A DNA stretch of 64,000 bases. It comes from Taibaiella sp. KBW10 (GTDB taxonomy: Bacteria > Bacteroidota > Bacteroidia > Chitinophagales > Chitinophagaceae). The stretch spans positions 103,861 to 167,860 of the forward strand of contig NZ_QAJI01000007.1 of NCBI RefSeq assembly GCF_003852495.1, in the 5' to 3' direction. Numbering within the stretch: position 1 is the first letter of the stretch; every line of letters starts with the position of its first letter. The translations under genes and the position numbers were made by a program. The notes below the pieces were generated by a model. That model saw nothing but the letters and a program-made list of their open reading frames with translations, made no database searches and had not been told where the DNA came from. Shown here in pieces: positions 18,002 to 26,650 of this stretch.

Positions 18002-18784
18002 ATGGCAACAGCACTAATTACGGGAGCCTCCAACGGCATTGGCCTGGAACTATCTAAAATATTTGCCCGGCAAGGTAACGACCTCGTACTCGTAGCCAGA
18101 AGTGTCGATAAACTGCAGACCCTTAAATCGGATATCAGCCATCAATACCCCAACCTTAAGGTACATATAATGGCTAAAGACTTGTCCTTAGCGGATGCCG
18201 CACAGGAAGTATACGAGGAACTGAAAGCCATGCAGATTTCCATAGATTATTTGGTTAATAATGCGGGCTTTGGTGATTTTGGGTTCTTTACAGAAACGAG
18301 TTGGGCAAAGGAGCAGCAAATGATCGACCTGAACATCACTGCCCTGACGCAGTTTACAAAACTGTTTGCCCGGGATATGGTCAAGCAGCGTTCGGGAAAG
18401 ATCATGAATGTGGCTTCTACAGCGGCTTTCCAACCCGGCCCGCTGATGGCCGTGTATTTTGCCACAAAGGCCTATGTCCTGCATTTATCAGAAGCCGTAA
18501 ACAATGAAGTGAAGGATGCCGGTGTCAGCGTTACCGCTTTATGTCCGGGGCCTACAGAAAGTGGTTTTGTGGCTGCCGCATCGATGGATGACAGCGGCCT
18601 GATCAAAGGTAGAAAACTACCCACCTCAAAAACCGTTGCTGAATATGGTTATAAAGCCATGATGAAAGGAAAAGCGGTTGCCATCCACGGAACCTTAAAC
18701 TACATTATGGCAAATGCCGCACGGCTTACGCCCCGTAACTGGGTGGTCGCTATCGCACGCAAATTACAAGGTGGCAACCTGTAA
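18002..18784 (+). CDS. SDR-family NAD(P)-dependent oxidoreductase
   Basis: 260 residues from the ATG at 18002, chosen because the Rossmann fold starts right there (MATALITGASNGIG); the 24 codons of open frame upstream overlap the terminator of the previous gene. Classical short-chain dehydrogenase: cofactor motif TGASNGIG (about 7-14), NNAG (about 85), and a catalytic S...YxxxK with ASTAA and Y-F-A-T-K-A (about 140-160). The family resembles the DltE/YqjQ-type SDRs without a known substrate. It converges with the VOC gene, with only 20 nt between the stop codons. Confidence 0.85.
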   Translation: MATALITGASNGIGLELSKIFARQGNDLVLVARSVDKLQTLKSDISHQYPNLKVHIMAKDLSLADAAQEVYEELKAMQISIDYLVNNAGFGDFGFFTETSWAKEQQMIDLNITALTQFTKLFARDMVKQRSGKIMNVASTAAFQPGPLMAVYFATKAYVLHLSEAVNNEVKDAGVSVTALCPGPTESGFVAAASMDDSGLIKGRKLPTSKTVAEYGYKAMMKGKAVAIHGTLNYIMANAARLTPRNWVVAIARKLQGGNL

Positions 18785-18804
18785 TTGCGTCGCAGAGGCA
18801 TAGC

Positions 18805-19188
18805 TCATACATAATTGCTCAGTTCTATCAAATTCAGATCCGGGTCTCTGAAATAAACGGAAAGAATCGGGCCTTGCGCACCCGTACGCGATACAATCCC
18901 CCCTTCCAGTATGTCAATATTCAAGGCATTCAATTCGGCCAGCACAAGAGCCACAGGTGTCCGGGTTATAAAACACATATCGGCTGTGCCCGGAGCAGGA
19001 TGTGCCGCTTTCGGATCAAGCTCCCTGCCTTTTTGGTGCAGGTTTATTTTTTGATTGCCGAACTTTAAAGCTTTTCTGCCTGCGCCAAAAGTGATGACTT
19101 CCATTCCCAATACCTGTTCATAAAAAGCAACCGTACGGGCTATGTCGGCCACGGTCAATACCAGATGATCTAGATGATCTATTTCCAT
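18805..19188 (-). CDS. VOC-family (glyoxalase-fold) protein
   Basis: 127 residues forming one vicinal-oxygen-chelate module. Typical metal-binding positions are seen in DHLDHLVLTV (N-terminal His) and the C-terminal DPDLNLIEL with its Glu. Members include glyoxalase I, dioxygenases and antibiotic-binding proteins; the form DHLVLTVADI...FY..VLGM is common to uncharacterised VOC proteins close to fosfomycin/glyoxalase relatives. Substrate unknown. Confidence 0.85.
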   Translation of the reverse strand: MEIDHLDHLVLTVADIARTVAFYEQVLGMEVITFGAGRKALKFGNQKINLHQKGRELDPKAAHPAPGTADMCFITRTPVALVLAELNALNIDILEGGIVSRTGAQGPILSVYFRDPDLNLIELSNYV

Positions 19189-19327
19189 TTTAATTTAAGT
19201 TGTGATGTAAAGACGAAGATAATAAAACCACAAAATAGTATCTATACCTGGTCTTAAAAACGGGCTTACAAATAAACATGGCCTATGCACTTATTCAACA
19301 TTTTAACAATACATTGCCAGAAATCGC

Positions 19328-19357
19328 TTGTTTATTCCCGACTAATTTCTATTTTTG
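19328..19357 (+). promoter_or_regulatory. Promoter of the phhA-phhB operon
   Basis: TTG at 19328-19330 and TATTTTTG at 19350-19357 are separated by exactly 19 nt, the preferred spacing of the Bacteroidota housekeeping sigma factor. Transcription should start around 19361-19365, right at the leader peptide ATG (19365). Confidence 0.7.
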
Positions 19358-19364
19358 CGGTTCA

Positions 19365-19433
19365 ATGAATGCCAATTCTATTATATCAGTAGCTAATTAT
19401 TATTACTATTCTAAACTATCCAGTTTGGAGTAG
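19365..19433 (+). CDS. Tyr-rich leader peptide of phhAB attenuator
   Basis: A 22-residue reading frame (ATG to TAG) with four consecutive tyrosine codons (TAT TAT TAC TAT, residues 12-15). It begins within a few nt of the predicted transcript start and lies 34 nt before an intrinsic terminator that precedes phhA, the gene that makes tyrosine from phenylalanine. This is the layout of a ribosome-stalling attenuator: with little Tyr-tRNA the ribosome stops on the Tyr run and the terminator is avoided. One possible antiterminator pairs TTTGGA (19424-19429) with TCCAAA (19477-19482). Too short for normal gene finding; the call rests on layout and the matching amino acid. Confidence 0.8.
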   Translation: MNANSIISVANYYYYSKLSSLE

Positions 19434-19467
19434 CGGCTACTTGTATATATCTCAAATGATATACTTT

Positions 19468-19504
19468 ATCCCCGGTTCCAAAAGAACCGGGGATTTCTTT
19501 TTTT
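19468..19504 (+). terminator. Attenuator terminator before phhA
   Basis: Perfect 11-bp stem ATCCCCGGTTC/GAACCGGGGAT (19468-19478 with 19484-19494), 5-nt loop, followed by TTCTTTTTTTT. It sits 17 nt before the phhA ATG, where a full terminator would block the operon unless regulated. Confidence 0.88.
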
Positions 19505-19521
19505 CAAAAAAACCATAAACA

Positions 19522-20304
19522 ATGGAACGTAACAAACCACAGACACAGCAGTACGATCAGTACACACAAGAGGACTTTACGGTTTGGCAAACCCTCTTCG
19601 AACGCCAGATGATTCTTTTAAAACAACATGCCAGCCATACCTATTTGCAAGCACTCGAAACCATCGGTTTTCATGCCGGCGAGATACCGGATTTCAACAA
19701 AGTAAATGAAACCCTGTCCGGGCTTACGGGCTGGCAGCTCACCGTCGTACCGGAATTGGTGCCGCAACAACATTTTTTCGAGTTGCTCTCCCAAAAAATA
19801 TTCCCGGCTACCTGTTGGCTTCGTACCTTTGAAGAACTGGATTATATCGAAGAGCCGGATATGTTTCATGATGTATTCGGGCATGTACCTTTACTGGCCA
19901 ATCCCGCTTATGCCTCCTTTATGCAGTCCTTTGGCCAGTTGGCCTTGGAATGGATTGACGACGAAGAGATGATCGCAATTCTGAGCCGCATCTATTGGTT
20001 TACGATTGAGTTCGGGCTGATCAAAGAGGGTTCGGAACATAAAGTGTATGGCGCAGGCATCTTGTCTTCTCCGGGTGAAACGCGACACAGTATGGATACG
20101 GACACGACAACCATAACCTTTGACGTAGACACGATCTTACAGACAGCCTACCGCACAGATGTAATTCAGGAGCAGTATTTCGTGATCGACAAGCTGGAAC
20201 AGCTAGACCAAATGCTACCAGAGGTGCGCTCTTTATTGCATAAAAAAGGCGATCATTTTAAATTATCTGCCCCGGCAGAAAAAACGATTATATATGAACC
20301 ATAA
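19522..20304 (+). CDS. phhA: Phenylalanine 4-monooxygenase
   Basis: 260 residues, the size of single-domain bacterial phenylalanine hydroxylases. It hydroxylates Phe to Tyr with O2, non-heme iron and a tetrahydropterin. The iron site is complete: the two His ligands in [14 protein letters not shown] (about residues 113-127) and the Glu in YWFTIEFGL (about 155-163). No regulatory ACT domain is present. The pterin recycling gene phhB overlaps its end by 11 nt. The product Tyr matches the four Tyr codons in the upstream leader peptide. Confidence 0.94.
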   Translation: MERNKPQTQQYDQYTQEDFTVWQTLFERQMILLKQHASHTYLQALETIGFHAGEIPDFNKVNETLSGLTGWQLTVVPELVPQQHFFELLSQKIFPATCWLRTFEELDYIEEPDMFHDVFGHVPLLANPAYASFMQSFGQLALEWIDDEEMIAILSRIYWFTIEFGLIKEGSEHKVYGAGILSSPGETRHSMDTDTTTITFDVDTILQTAYRTDVIQEQYFVIDKLEQLDQMLPEVRSLLHKKGDHFKLSAPAEKTIIYEP

Positions 20305-20548
20305 CAGCAACACAAACTGGGAAACACAAGACAATTGTCTGTACAAATCATTCCAGTTTACCGATTTTAGCGAGGCCTTCGGGTTTATGACCCGTGTTGC
20401 CTTGCTGGCAGAAACACAGAACCATCATCCCAAATGGACCAATGAATGGAATAAAGTAAGTATTTGGCTAAGCACGCATGATGCCGGTAATATCGTGACG
20501 GATAAAGACCGGGCGCTTGCTGCCGCAATCGATACCTTGTTGCCATAA
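20294..20548 (+). CDS. phhB: 4a-hydroxytetrahydrobiopterin dehydratase
   Basis: 84 residues. The pterin-4a-carbinolamine dehydratase core is clear: the [13 protein letters not shown] block (about 47-59), with the two neighbouring His that bind the pterin, and the [10 protein letters not shown] tail. It removes water from the hydroxylated cofactor after each PhhA turnover. The start overlaps phhA by 11 nt, so translation is coupled. Confidence 0.93.
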   Translation: MNHNSNTNWETQDNCLYKSFQFTDFSEAFGFMTRVALLAETQNHHPKWTNEWNKVSIWLSTHDAGNIVTDKDRALAAAIDTLLP

Positions 20549-20551
20549 AAT

Positions 20552-20610
20552 ATACACACCGTTATTAAGCGTTTTGCAAAAAGGCAATGCTCCGTATTAA
20601 CGGTGTGTAT
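20552..20610. terminator. Hairpin between the converging phh and trp-aroF operons
   Basis: Inverted repeat of about 13 bp (20552-20564 with 20598-20610) with a large AT-rich loop containing a short A run. It starts 4 nt after the phhB stop and may end transcripts from both sides; weaker than the other terminators here. Confidence 0.55.
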
Positions 20611-20736
20611 TATCTGTATTTACGTTTGGCCTTTAGTAGACAAGCCGGTTATCTCTATTTTATTTGTAAGCGTTATGGCTGTGATTAAAACGGAAGCAGC
20701 TGTTTGTTTTAAATGGATACTCCGGTTACCTATATC

Positions 20737-21741
20737 CTACTTCAGTACAGCGGCCAGGCGTTTTAATTGTGCGACCAGAGCAGCAGATTCTTCAAAATTA
20801 AGCGTCTGTTGTGCATCACTCAAAGCCCGTTCGGGCTGCGCGTGCACCTCGTATATAATCCCGTCTGCTCCCGCTGCGGCGGCCGCCAGTGCTACAGCCG
20901 CGACATGGCTGCGTATGCCAATTCCATGAGAAGGATCTGCAATAACGGGTAAATGTGTCTTTTCTTTGAGCAAAGGAATAGCATTGATGTCAAAGGTATT
21001 CCTATAGGCACTTTCAAATGAACGAATACCTCGTTCACATAGCATCAGCTGTTCATTACCCGCCGAGAAAACATATTCTGCAGACTGCAATAATTCATCT
21101 ATAGTACCGCTAATACCGCGTTTCAACAGTACCGGCTTATCCGTTTTTCCCAAGGCATTCAACAGGTTGAAATTTTGCGTATTTCGGGCACCCACCTGAA
21201 ATACATCTACATAATCGTACATCTGCTCTATTTGGGCAATCTCCATGACTTCTGTAATCAGATAGATACCCGCTTCTTTACAGACACGATGAAACATACG
21301 TAAACCCTCTATACCCAAGCCCTGAAAGGTATAAGGCGAGCTTCTGGGTTTGAATACCCCACCCCTCATCACACGAATGCCTTGTTGTTTCAGATGATCC
21401 ACAACAGCCCTCACCTGATCTTCACTTTCAATTGCACAGGGTCCGGCCATCAAAACGGGTTCCGGCCCGCCGATCAGCACACCGGGTCCCAGCTCAATTG
21501 CGCTGGTCTGTTGCTTCCATTTACGGGACACCAATTTATAATTTTCGGAAACCCGGTATACATCCGCCACCCCTTCCAAAGAACCGATATGGCGTATATC
21601 AATCTCTTTTTTACCGATGCCCACAAAATAATTTCCTTTCTGCGTACTGACTTCTGAAACAGTGTAATCAAGGCTTTGCACAAATTGAGCAATCCTCTCC
21701 TTTGTACTACTGTCGATATGATGTTTTAATTGAATGATCAT
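20737..21741 (-). CDS. aroF: 3-deoxy-7-phosphoheptulonate (DAHP) synthase
   Basis: 334 residues: an N-terminal ferredoxin/ACT-like regulatory domain (about 1-70) and the catalytic barrel of the type I-beta DAHP synthases. It joins phosphoenolpyruvate and erythrose 4-phosphate, the first step of the shikimate pathway. Motifs: AGPCAIES, RGGVFKPRSSPYTFQG, QVGARNTQNF, KRGISGTIDE and PVIADPSHGIGIR. It is the last gene of the trp operon and overlaps trpA by 4 nt, so Trp-leader control should also set its expression. The exact aroF/aroG naming is a convention. Confidence 0.93.
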   Translation of the reverse strand: MIIQLKHHIDSSTKERIAQFVQSLDYTVSEVSTQKGNYFVGIGKKEIDIRHIGSLEGVADVYRVSENYKLVSRKWKQQTSAIELGPGVLIGGPEPVLMAGPCAIESEDQVRAVVDHLKQQGIRVMRGGVFKPRSSPYTFQGLGIEGLRMFHRVCKEAGIYLITEVMEIAQIEQMYDYVDVFQVGARNTQNFNLLNALGKTDKPVLLKRGISGTIDELLQSAEYVFSAGNEQLMLCERGIRSFESAYRNTFDINAIPLLKEKTHLPVIADPSHGIGIRSHVAAVALAAAAAGADGIIYEVHAQPERALSDAQQTLNFEESAALVAQLKRLAAVLK

Positions 21742-22520
21742 GAGTATAATGATTTAATAAAATGAGGAATTGTATCCTGAAGAGCAGCATCGCCACCGGT
21801 CGCAATGGCTTTTATAAAACCACTGCCCACAATGGCACCCTGTACATATTGGCAAACGGTATGGAAACCGGTATGGTCATGGATTCCAAATCCAGCCAGC
21901 ACGGGATTGCGCAAATCCATTTTTTGTATCGCTTCGAAATAATGCGTCTGCTGAGTGGTAAAGCTGCTCTGGCGGCCTGTAGTACTGGCTGCCGTAACCA
22001 TATAGACAAAGCCGGTAGACAAGCGATCGATCTCCCGGATCCTTTCTGGAGCCGTCTGAGGGGTAATCAGGAAAATCATTGCGATGCCATATTGTGCAAA
22101 CAATGACTGATATGCCTGCTCATATTCCCGCAGCGGCAGATCGGGTATAATCAAGCCATCAATACCACAAGCCTTTGCCTGTTTCAATAAGGCCTCCATG
22201 CCATATTGCAGGATCGGATTGAGATAGCCCATGAGGATAAGCGGAACGGAAGTGACCGTTCTGATCTCCTTCAATTGCTCCAGGAGCAAAGCCAGGGTCA
22301 TTCCGTTTTTCAAGGCTACAGTATTGCTTTGCTGTATTACCGGCCCATCCGCAACAGGATCAGAAAACGGGATTCCGATTTCGATCATATCCACCCCTTG
22401 TTCCGAAAGGGTTTTGATTACCGTCACCGTACTGTTGAGACAGGGATAACCCGCCGTACAGTACACGGAAAGGATACGGTTCTTTTTTGTATTAAATAAA
22501 CAATCAATCCTGTTCATCAT
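21738..22520 (-). CDS. trpA: Tryptophan synthase alpha subunit
   Basis: 260 residues. It cleaves indole-3-glycerol phosphate to indole, passed through a tunnel to TrpB. Catalytic Glu in MIEIGIPFSDPVADGPVIQ (about 44-62) and Asp further on; TAASTTGR and AGFGI also match. It overlaps trpB by 17 nt upstream and the DAHP synthase gene by 4 nt downstream. Confidence 0.95.
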   Translation of the reverse strand: MMNRIDCLFNTKKNRILSVYCTAGYPCLNSTVTVIKTLSEQGVDMIEIGIPFSDPVADGPVIQQSNTVALKNGMTLALLLEQLKEIRTVTSVPLILMGYLNPILQYGMEALLKQAKACGIDGLIIPDLPLREYEQAYQSLFAQYGIAMIFLITPQTAPERIREIDRLSTGFVYMVTAASTTGRQSSFTTQQTHYFEAIQKMDLRNPVLAGFGIHDHTGFHTVCQYVQGAIVGSGFIKAIATGGDAALQDTIPHFIKSLYS

Positions 22521-23694
22521 CTTTGTGTTTTATATAGGTTTCCAAATCTTTATCGCCCCTACCGGAAAGACAGAGTACTACCTTATCGTCGGGCATAAAG
22601 GATTCCTTTTCCAGCACGGCCAGCGCATGGGCGGTTTCTAAAGCCGGGATAATACCTTCCAGCCGCATTAAGCGATAAGCAGCCTGCAAGGCTTCGTCGT
22701 CCGTTGCCTGCAAATAACTAGCTCTTTTACTAACATAAAGATGAGCATGTAAAGGTCCTATGCCGGGATAGTCCAATCCTGCAGAAATACTATAGGGTTC
22801 GGTTATTTGTCCGTCGGGCGATTGCATCAAATAGGTTCTGCTGCCGTGAATAAGGCCCGGACTTCCCTGTGCCATCGTCGCAGCGGTATAGCCTGTGTCC
22901 AATCCCTTACCGGCAGCTTCCACTGCAATTAATTGTACCGACGCTTCATCCAGAAAATGGTGAAACGCCCCGGCTGCATTACTGCCACCACCCACACAAG
23001 CAATCACGGCTGTGGGTAAAGGACTACCGGTATGCTGCTGCAATTGCACACGAATCTCTTTGCTGATAACGCTTTGAAAATGCGCAACCATATCGGGATA
23101 AGGATCGGGACCAACCACAGATCCGATAATATAATGTGTTGTTTCCGGATGACTGATCCAATCCCGTATCGCCTCATTGGTCGCATCTTTCAGGGTTTCG
23201 CTGCCGCTGTGCACGGGAATTACCTCCGCACCCAACAAGCGCATCCGGGCGACATTGGGTGATTGTCGCAGGATGTCTTTTGCGCCCATATACACCTTAC
23301 ATTCCAATCCCATAAGGGCACAGACTGTTGCGGTCGCGACACCATGCTGCCCTGCCCCGGTTTCAGCAATGATCCTGCGCTTACCCATTTTTTGCGCCAG
23401 TAAAATCTGCCCGATCGTATTATTGATTTTATGAGCGCCGGTATGGTTAAGGTCTTCCCGTTTCAAGTAAATGCGCGTGTTGTAATGTGTGGAAAGACGG
23501 GCAGCATAATACAAAGGTGAAGGGCGGCCTACATAATCGTGCAGCAATTGATCCAGCTCCTGATTAAATGCGTCCTCCCGAATCAGTTCTTTATACCTTT
23601 CTTTTAAAGCCTGGATATTCGCATAAAGCATTTCGGGAATGTAAGCACCACCAAATGCGCCATAATAGCCCTGTTCGTCAATTGCGTATTTCAT
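22504..23694 (-). CDS. trpB: Tryptophan synthase beta subunit
   Basis: 396 residues. It condenses indole and serine to tryptophan with PLP. The PLP lysine lies in HTGAHKINN (about 82-90), the phosphate-binding loop is GGGSNAAG (about 225-232), and the N-terminus YYGAFGGAYIPE is typical of the standard TrpB1 type. It overlaps trpF and trpA by 17 nt each, which couples translation of the two subunits. Confidence 0.96.
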   Translation of the reverse strand: MKYAIDEQGYYGAFGGAYIPEMLYANIQALKERYKELIREDAFNQELDQLLHDYVGRPSPLYYAARLSTHYNTRIYLKREDLNHTGAHKINNTIGQILLAQKMGKRRIIAETGAGQHGVATATVCALMGLECKVYMGAKDILRQSPNVARMRLLGAEVIPVHSGSETLKDATNEAIRDWISHPETTHYIIGSVVGPDPYPDMVAHFQSVISKEIRVQLQQHTGSPLPTAVIACVGGGSNAAGAFHHFLDEASVQLIAVEAAGKGLDTGYTAATMAQGSPGLIHGSRTYLMQSPDGQITEPYSISAGLDYPGIGPLHAHLYVSKRASYLQATDDEALQAAYRLMRLEGIIPALETAHALAVLEKESFMPDDKVVLCLSGRGDKDLETYIKHKDDEQD

Positions 23695-24298
23695 AGATAA
23701 ATTTATTTAAGAGACTAATATTTTTAAGACCCGGCTGCTCTTCAAAGCGGCTGTTCAGGTCGATTGCTTTAAAACCTGGATGTTGGAATCTCTTTAGTAC
23801 AGCAGCCTGTTCCGGACCGATCCCCCCACTCAAGAAAAAAGGTTTAGACAAGGTGTACTGTTCCAGCAAGCCCCAATCAAATTGCTGTCCGCTGCCGCCA
23901 TAACCGGCTGTTGCGGTATCAAACAGGTAATGGCGACAAGACGCTTCATAAGCAGATAATACGCGAAAATCAAATTCAGGATGCATGGAGAAAGCCTTGA
24001 TGACCGGGTATGCACGGGAAAGTGTGGCACACAGCAAAGGGTCTTCCGATCCATGCAATTGTATATAATCTAAACCGTATACTTTTGCGGTCTCCAGGAT
24101 CAAAGACAAACCGGCATTGACAAAAACACCTGTTTTGGCAATATGTTGTATCCCGGCAATATATTTTGCCTTTGCGGCTTCATAAGCCAGGTATCTTTTA
24201 GAGCCGGGATAAAAGATAAACCCGATATAATCGGGGCGCAAATCCACCACTGATTGTATATTTTCGGTATGGCAAAGCCCGCATATCTTAATCTCCAT
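23678..24298 (-). CDS. trpF: Phosphoribosylanthranilate isomerase
   Basis: 206 residues, a (beta/alpha)8 barrel. Catalytic Cys in KICGLCH (N-terminus) and the Asp in the FDTAT block (about 126-130); LSGGIGPEQA and AIDLNSRFE are the C-terminal phosphate-binding motifs. It rearranges phosphoribosylanthranilate to the ribulose form. Separate from trpC, as usual in Bacteroidota. Overlaps trpC by 11 nt. Confidence 0.94.
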   Translation of the reverse strand: MEIKICGLCHTENIQSVVDLRPDYIGFIFYPGSKRYLAYEAAKAKYIAGIQHIAKTGVFVNAGLSLILETAKVYGLDYIQLHGSEDPLLCATLSRAYPVIKAFSMHPEFDFRVLSAYEASCRHYLFDTATAGYGGSGQQFDWGLLEQYTLSKPFFLSGGIGPEQAAVLKRFQHPGFKAIDLNSRFEEQPGLKNISLLNKFIYEIRN

Positions 24299-25088
24299 GT
24301 GCCAATACGTTTAACTGTTTTACAAAATCGGCACAGGCCTTTTCAGGAGCGGCAGAACGCATAAATTGTTCCCCGATCAACAGGCCCTCAAATCCGGCTT
24401 TTTTCAGTTTCCATGCGGTCTCCGGACTGTCAATTCCGCTTTCCGATACTTTCACCATGCCTTCGGGTATATAGCGCAGCAGTTCTATAGAATGTGCGCA
24501 ATTGGTCTCGAGTGTTTTCAGGTTCCGGTTATTGACCCCGATCAGATCGACTTCAGTGTTCATCTGTTGCAGTTCCTCCTTTTCATGCACCTCGAGTAAG
24601 ACTTCCATTCCTAAAGCATGTGCCATCCGGGTAAAAGCATTGATCTGATGCTTGCTTAAGATCGCTGCAATCAGCAATATGGCATCGGCACCCTGGGCAC
24701 GAGCCTCAATGATCTGGTATTCATCTATGATAAATTCCTTTCGGAGAATAGGACAAAAATTATAATTGCGTGCTGTTTCCAGATCATGATGCTGGCTTCC
24801 GAAATATATTTTATCCGTCAATACAGATAAGGCGCTGGCGCCTGCCTGCATATAGCCTATCGATACCTTTTCAATAGATGCATATTCATTTATGGCACCG
24901 TGTGAGGGCGATCGTCTTTTAAATTCGGCAATGATGCCACTCTTATCGGCACGCAGCACATATTCTTTCAGCGAAACGGCAGGTGCATCAAAGTACACAG
25001 ACCGTTCCAGTAAGAGCATCGGATATAATGCTTTACGCTCTGCAACCTCTGCTTGTTTGGTCGCTACTATTTTTTCCAGTATACTCAT
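24288..25088 (-). CDS. trpC: Indole-3-glycerol phosphate synthase
   Basis: 266 residues. Ring-closure enzyme of the Trp pathway. Seen: the family start L-x-K-I-V-A-T-K-Q-A-E-V, the catalytic Lys in AEFKRRSPSHG, RKEFIIDEYQI, the GVNNRNLKTL block and the C-terminal VSESGI...IGEQFMR. Monofunctional (no TrpF domain). It overlaps trpD by 4 nt. Confidence 0.95.
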   Translation of the reverse strand: MSILEKIVATKQAEVAERKALYPMLLLERSVYFDAPAVSLKEYVLRADKSGIIAEFKRRSPSHGAINEYASIEKVSIGYMQAGASALSVLTDKIYFGSQHHDLETARNYNFCPILRKEFIIDEYQIIEARAQGADAILLIAAILSKHQINAFTRMAHALGMEVLLEVHEKEELQQMNTEVDLIGVNNRNLKTLETNCAHSIELLRYIPEGMVKVSESGIDSPETAWKLKKAGFEGLLIGEQFMRSAAPEKACADFVKQLNVLAHGD

Positions 25089-26080
25089 ATAGGTTGTTTT
25101 AATAAAGTTTGAAATGTTTGATAAGCCTTAAGGGAATCCAATGCCTCTACCGCCAGCCCCAGACAGTCTGCAAAAGACTGATCCGGACGGGCGCAGTGCA
25201 AAGCCAGTGCGGCATTGGCAACGACTACTGCACGCTGCGCTTTTGTACCCTTTCCTTGCAATACTGCTATAAAAATATTGGCCGCTGCAGCTATACTATC
25301 TCCCGATTGCAGGGCTTCGGGAGCCACTTGTTCTAAACCAAGGTCTGCCGGCAGGCACAAGCGCTCCTGCGCTGTCGAGATCAACTTAAAAGCACCGGTC
25401 AGCGAGAGTTCATCATAGCCGTCCAAAGAATGCACAATGGTATATCGCCTACCCGTTTCCTGGAGCAGATAATGATACATGCGTCCTGTTTCCAGGCTAT
25501 TGACCCCCAACAATTGGTTTTTAGGCTGTGCGGGATTGATCAATGGCCCTAAAAGATTAAAGAAGGTACGCACGCCCATATTTTTGCGTACCATAGCCAC
25601 CTGTTTCATGGCCGGGTGAAATAGCGGGGCATGCACAAAGCATATATTGGCCTGTTCGAGTTGCGTGGCGAGCCGCTCCTGCCGCTCGCTAAATACATAT
25701 CCCAAATGCTCCAGTACATTGGAAGAGCCACTCACCGAAGAGGCGGCATAATTACCATGCTTGATCACGGGCACACCTGCGGCGGCGGTAACGATTGCCG
25801 ACAAAGTGGAAATATTAAATGTATTTTTCCCGTCCCCACCGGTACCGACAATATCTATGGCTTCATATCCTGCAAAATCCAGGGGAATACATAAGGCCAT
25901 CATCGCATCCCGGAAGCCTTCCAATTCGGCAACAGAGGGCCGGCGCATGATATAGGCCGACAGGAAGGCGGCGGCCTGGCTTTCATTACAAGCGCCTAAA
26001 GCCAATTGCTGTAAAGCATACTGCGCATCATTTTTCGTTAAGGTACCATAATGATACAGGGTCTCTAGTATGTGTTTCAT
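25085..26080 (-). CDS. trpD: Anthranilate phosphoribosyltransferase
   Basis: 331 residues. It transfers phosphoribose from PRPP to anthranilate. The glycine-rich PRPP loop is DIVGTGGDGKNTFNIST (about 80-96), followed by KHGNYAASS and the metal-binding DGYDE further on. Gap to trpG is 3 nt, overlap with trpC 4 nt. Confidence 0.95.
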   Translation of the reverse strand: MKHILETLYHYGTLTKNDAQYALQQLALGACNESQAAAFLSAYIMRRPSVAELEGFRDAMMALCIPLDFAGYEAIDIVGTGGDGKNTFNISTLSAIVTAAAGVPVIKHGNYAASSVSGSSNVLEHLGYVFSERQERLATQLEQANICFVHAPLFHPAMKQVAMVRKNMGVRTFFNLLGPLINPAQPKNQLLGVNSLETGRMYHYLLQETGRRYTIVHSLDGYDELSLTGAFKLISTAQERLCLPADLGLEQVAPEALQSGDSIAAAANIFIAVLQGKGTKAQRAVVVANAALALHCARPDQSFADCLGLAVEALDSLKAYQTFQTLLKQPI

Positions 26081-26083
26081 TAG

Positions 26084-26650
26084 CTATTTTTTTAACCAGT
26101 TTGTGATCATTTGTGCGCCGGAAGGTGTGAGGATACTTTCGGGATGGAATTGTACTCCACTTACATCATAATGCTTGTGTCGTAAGGCCATAATATACCC
26201 TTCTGCATCCTGCATGGTGACCTCAAGCGTATCCGGAAAGCCCTCCCTATCTACTACCCAGGAATGATAAAGCCCTGCGGATACCGGTTCCGGCAAGCCA
26301 TCGAACAGCGGATCATCAGTACAACGATGCAAAGTCGTAGCGATACCATGCCGGACGGAAGGTATATTGACCAGACGGGCACCGAATACTGAACCGATTG
26401 CCTGATGCCCCAGACAAATCCCTAAAATACTTTTGCTTGCTGCGTAAGTATGTATGGTTTCCAGTAATTGCCCCGCCTCTTCCGGCACCCCGGGACCCGG
26501 AGATAAAATGAGTTTATCGTAAACAGCCAGGGAAGCCATTTCAAAACAGTCATTACGCAACACTGCCGGTTCTATGCCGCTGATGTTGCGCACCAGTTGT
26601 ACGATGTTGTAGGTAAAGCTGTCGTAATTATCGATGATGCAAATATTCAT
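26084..26650 (-). CDS. trpG: Anthranilate synthase component II (glutamine amidotransferase)
   Basis: 188 residues, class I glutamine amidotransferase. The nucleophile Cys is in LGICLGHQAIG (about 76-86), with the oxyanion loop SPGPG earlier and the C-terminal catalytic His-Glu in VQFHPESI. It supplies ammonia to TrpE. It overlaps trpE by 4 nt. In other bacteria this subunit can be shared with 4-amino-4-deoxychorismate synthase; the operon position makes the Trp role primary. Confidence 0.94.
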   Translation of the reverse strand: MNICIIDNYDSFTYNIVQLVRNISGIEPAVLRNDCFEMASLAVYDKLILSPGPGVPEEAGQLLETIHTYAASKSILGICLGHQAIGSVFGARLVNIPSVRHGIATTLHRCTDDPLFDGLPEPVSAGLYHSWVVDREGFPDTLEVTMQDAEGYIMALRHKHYDVSGVQFHPESILTPSGAQMITNWLKK

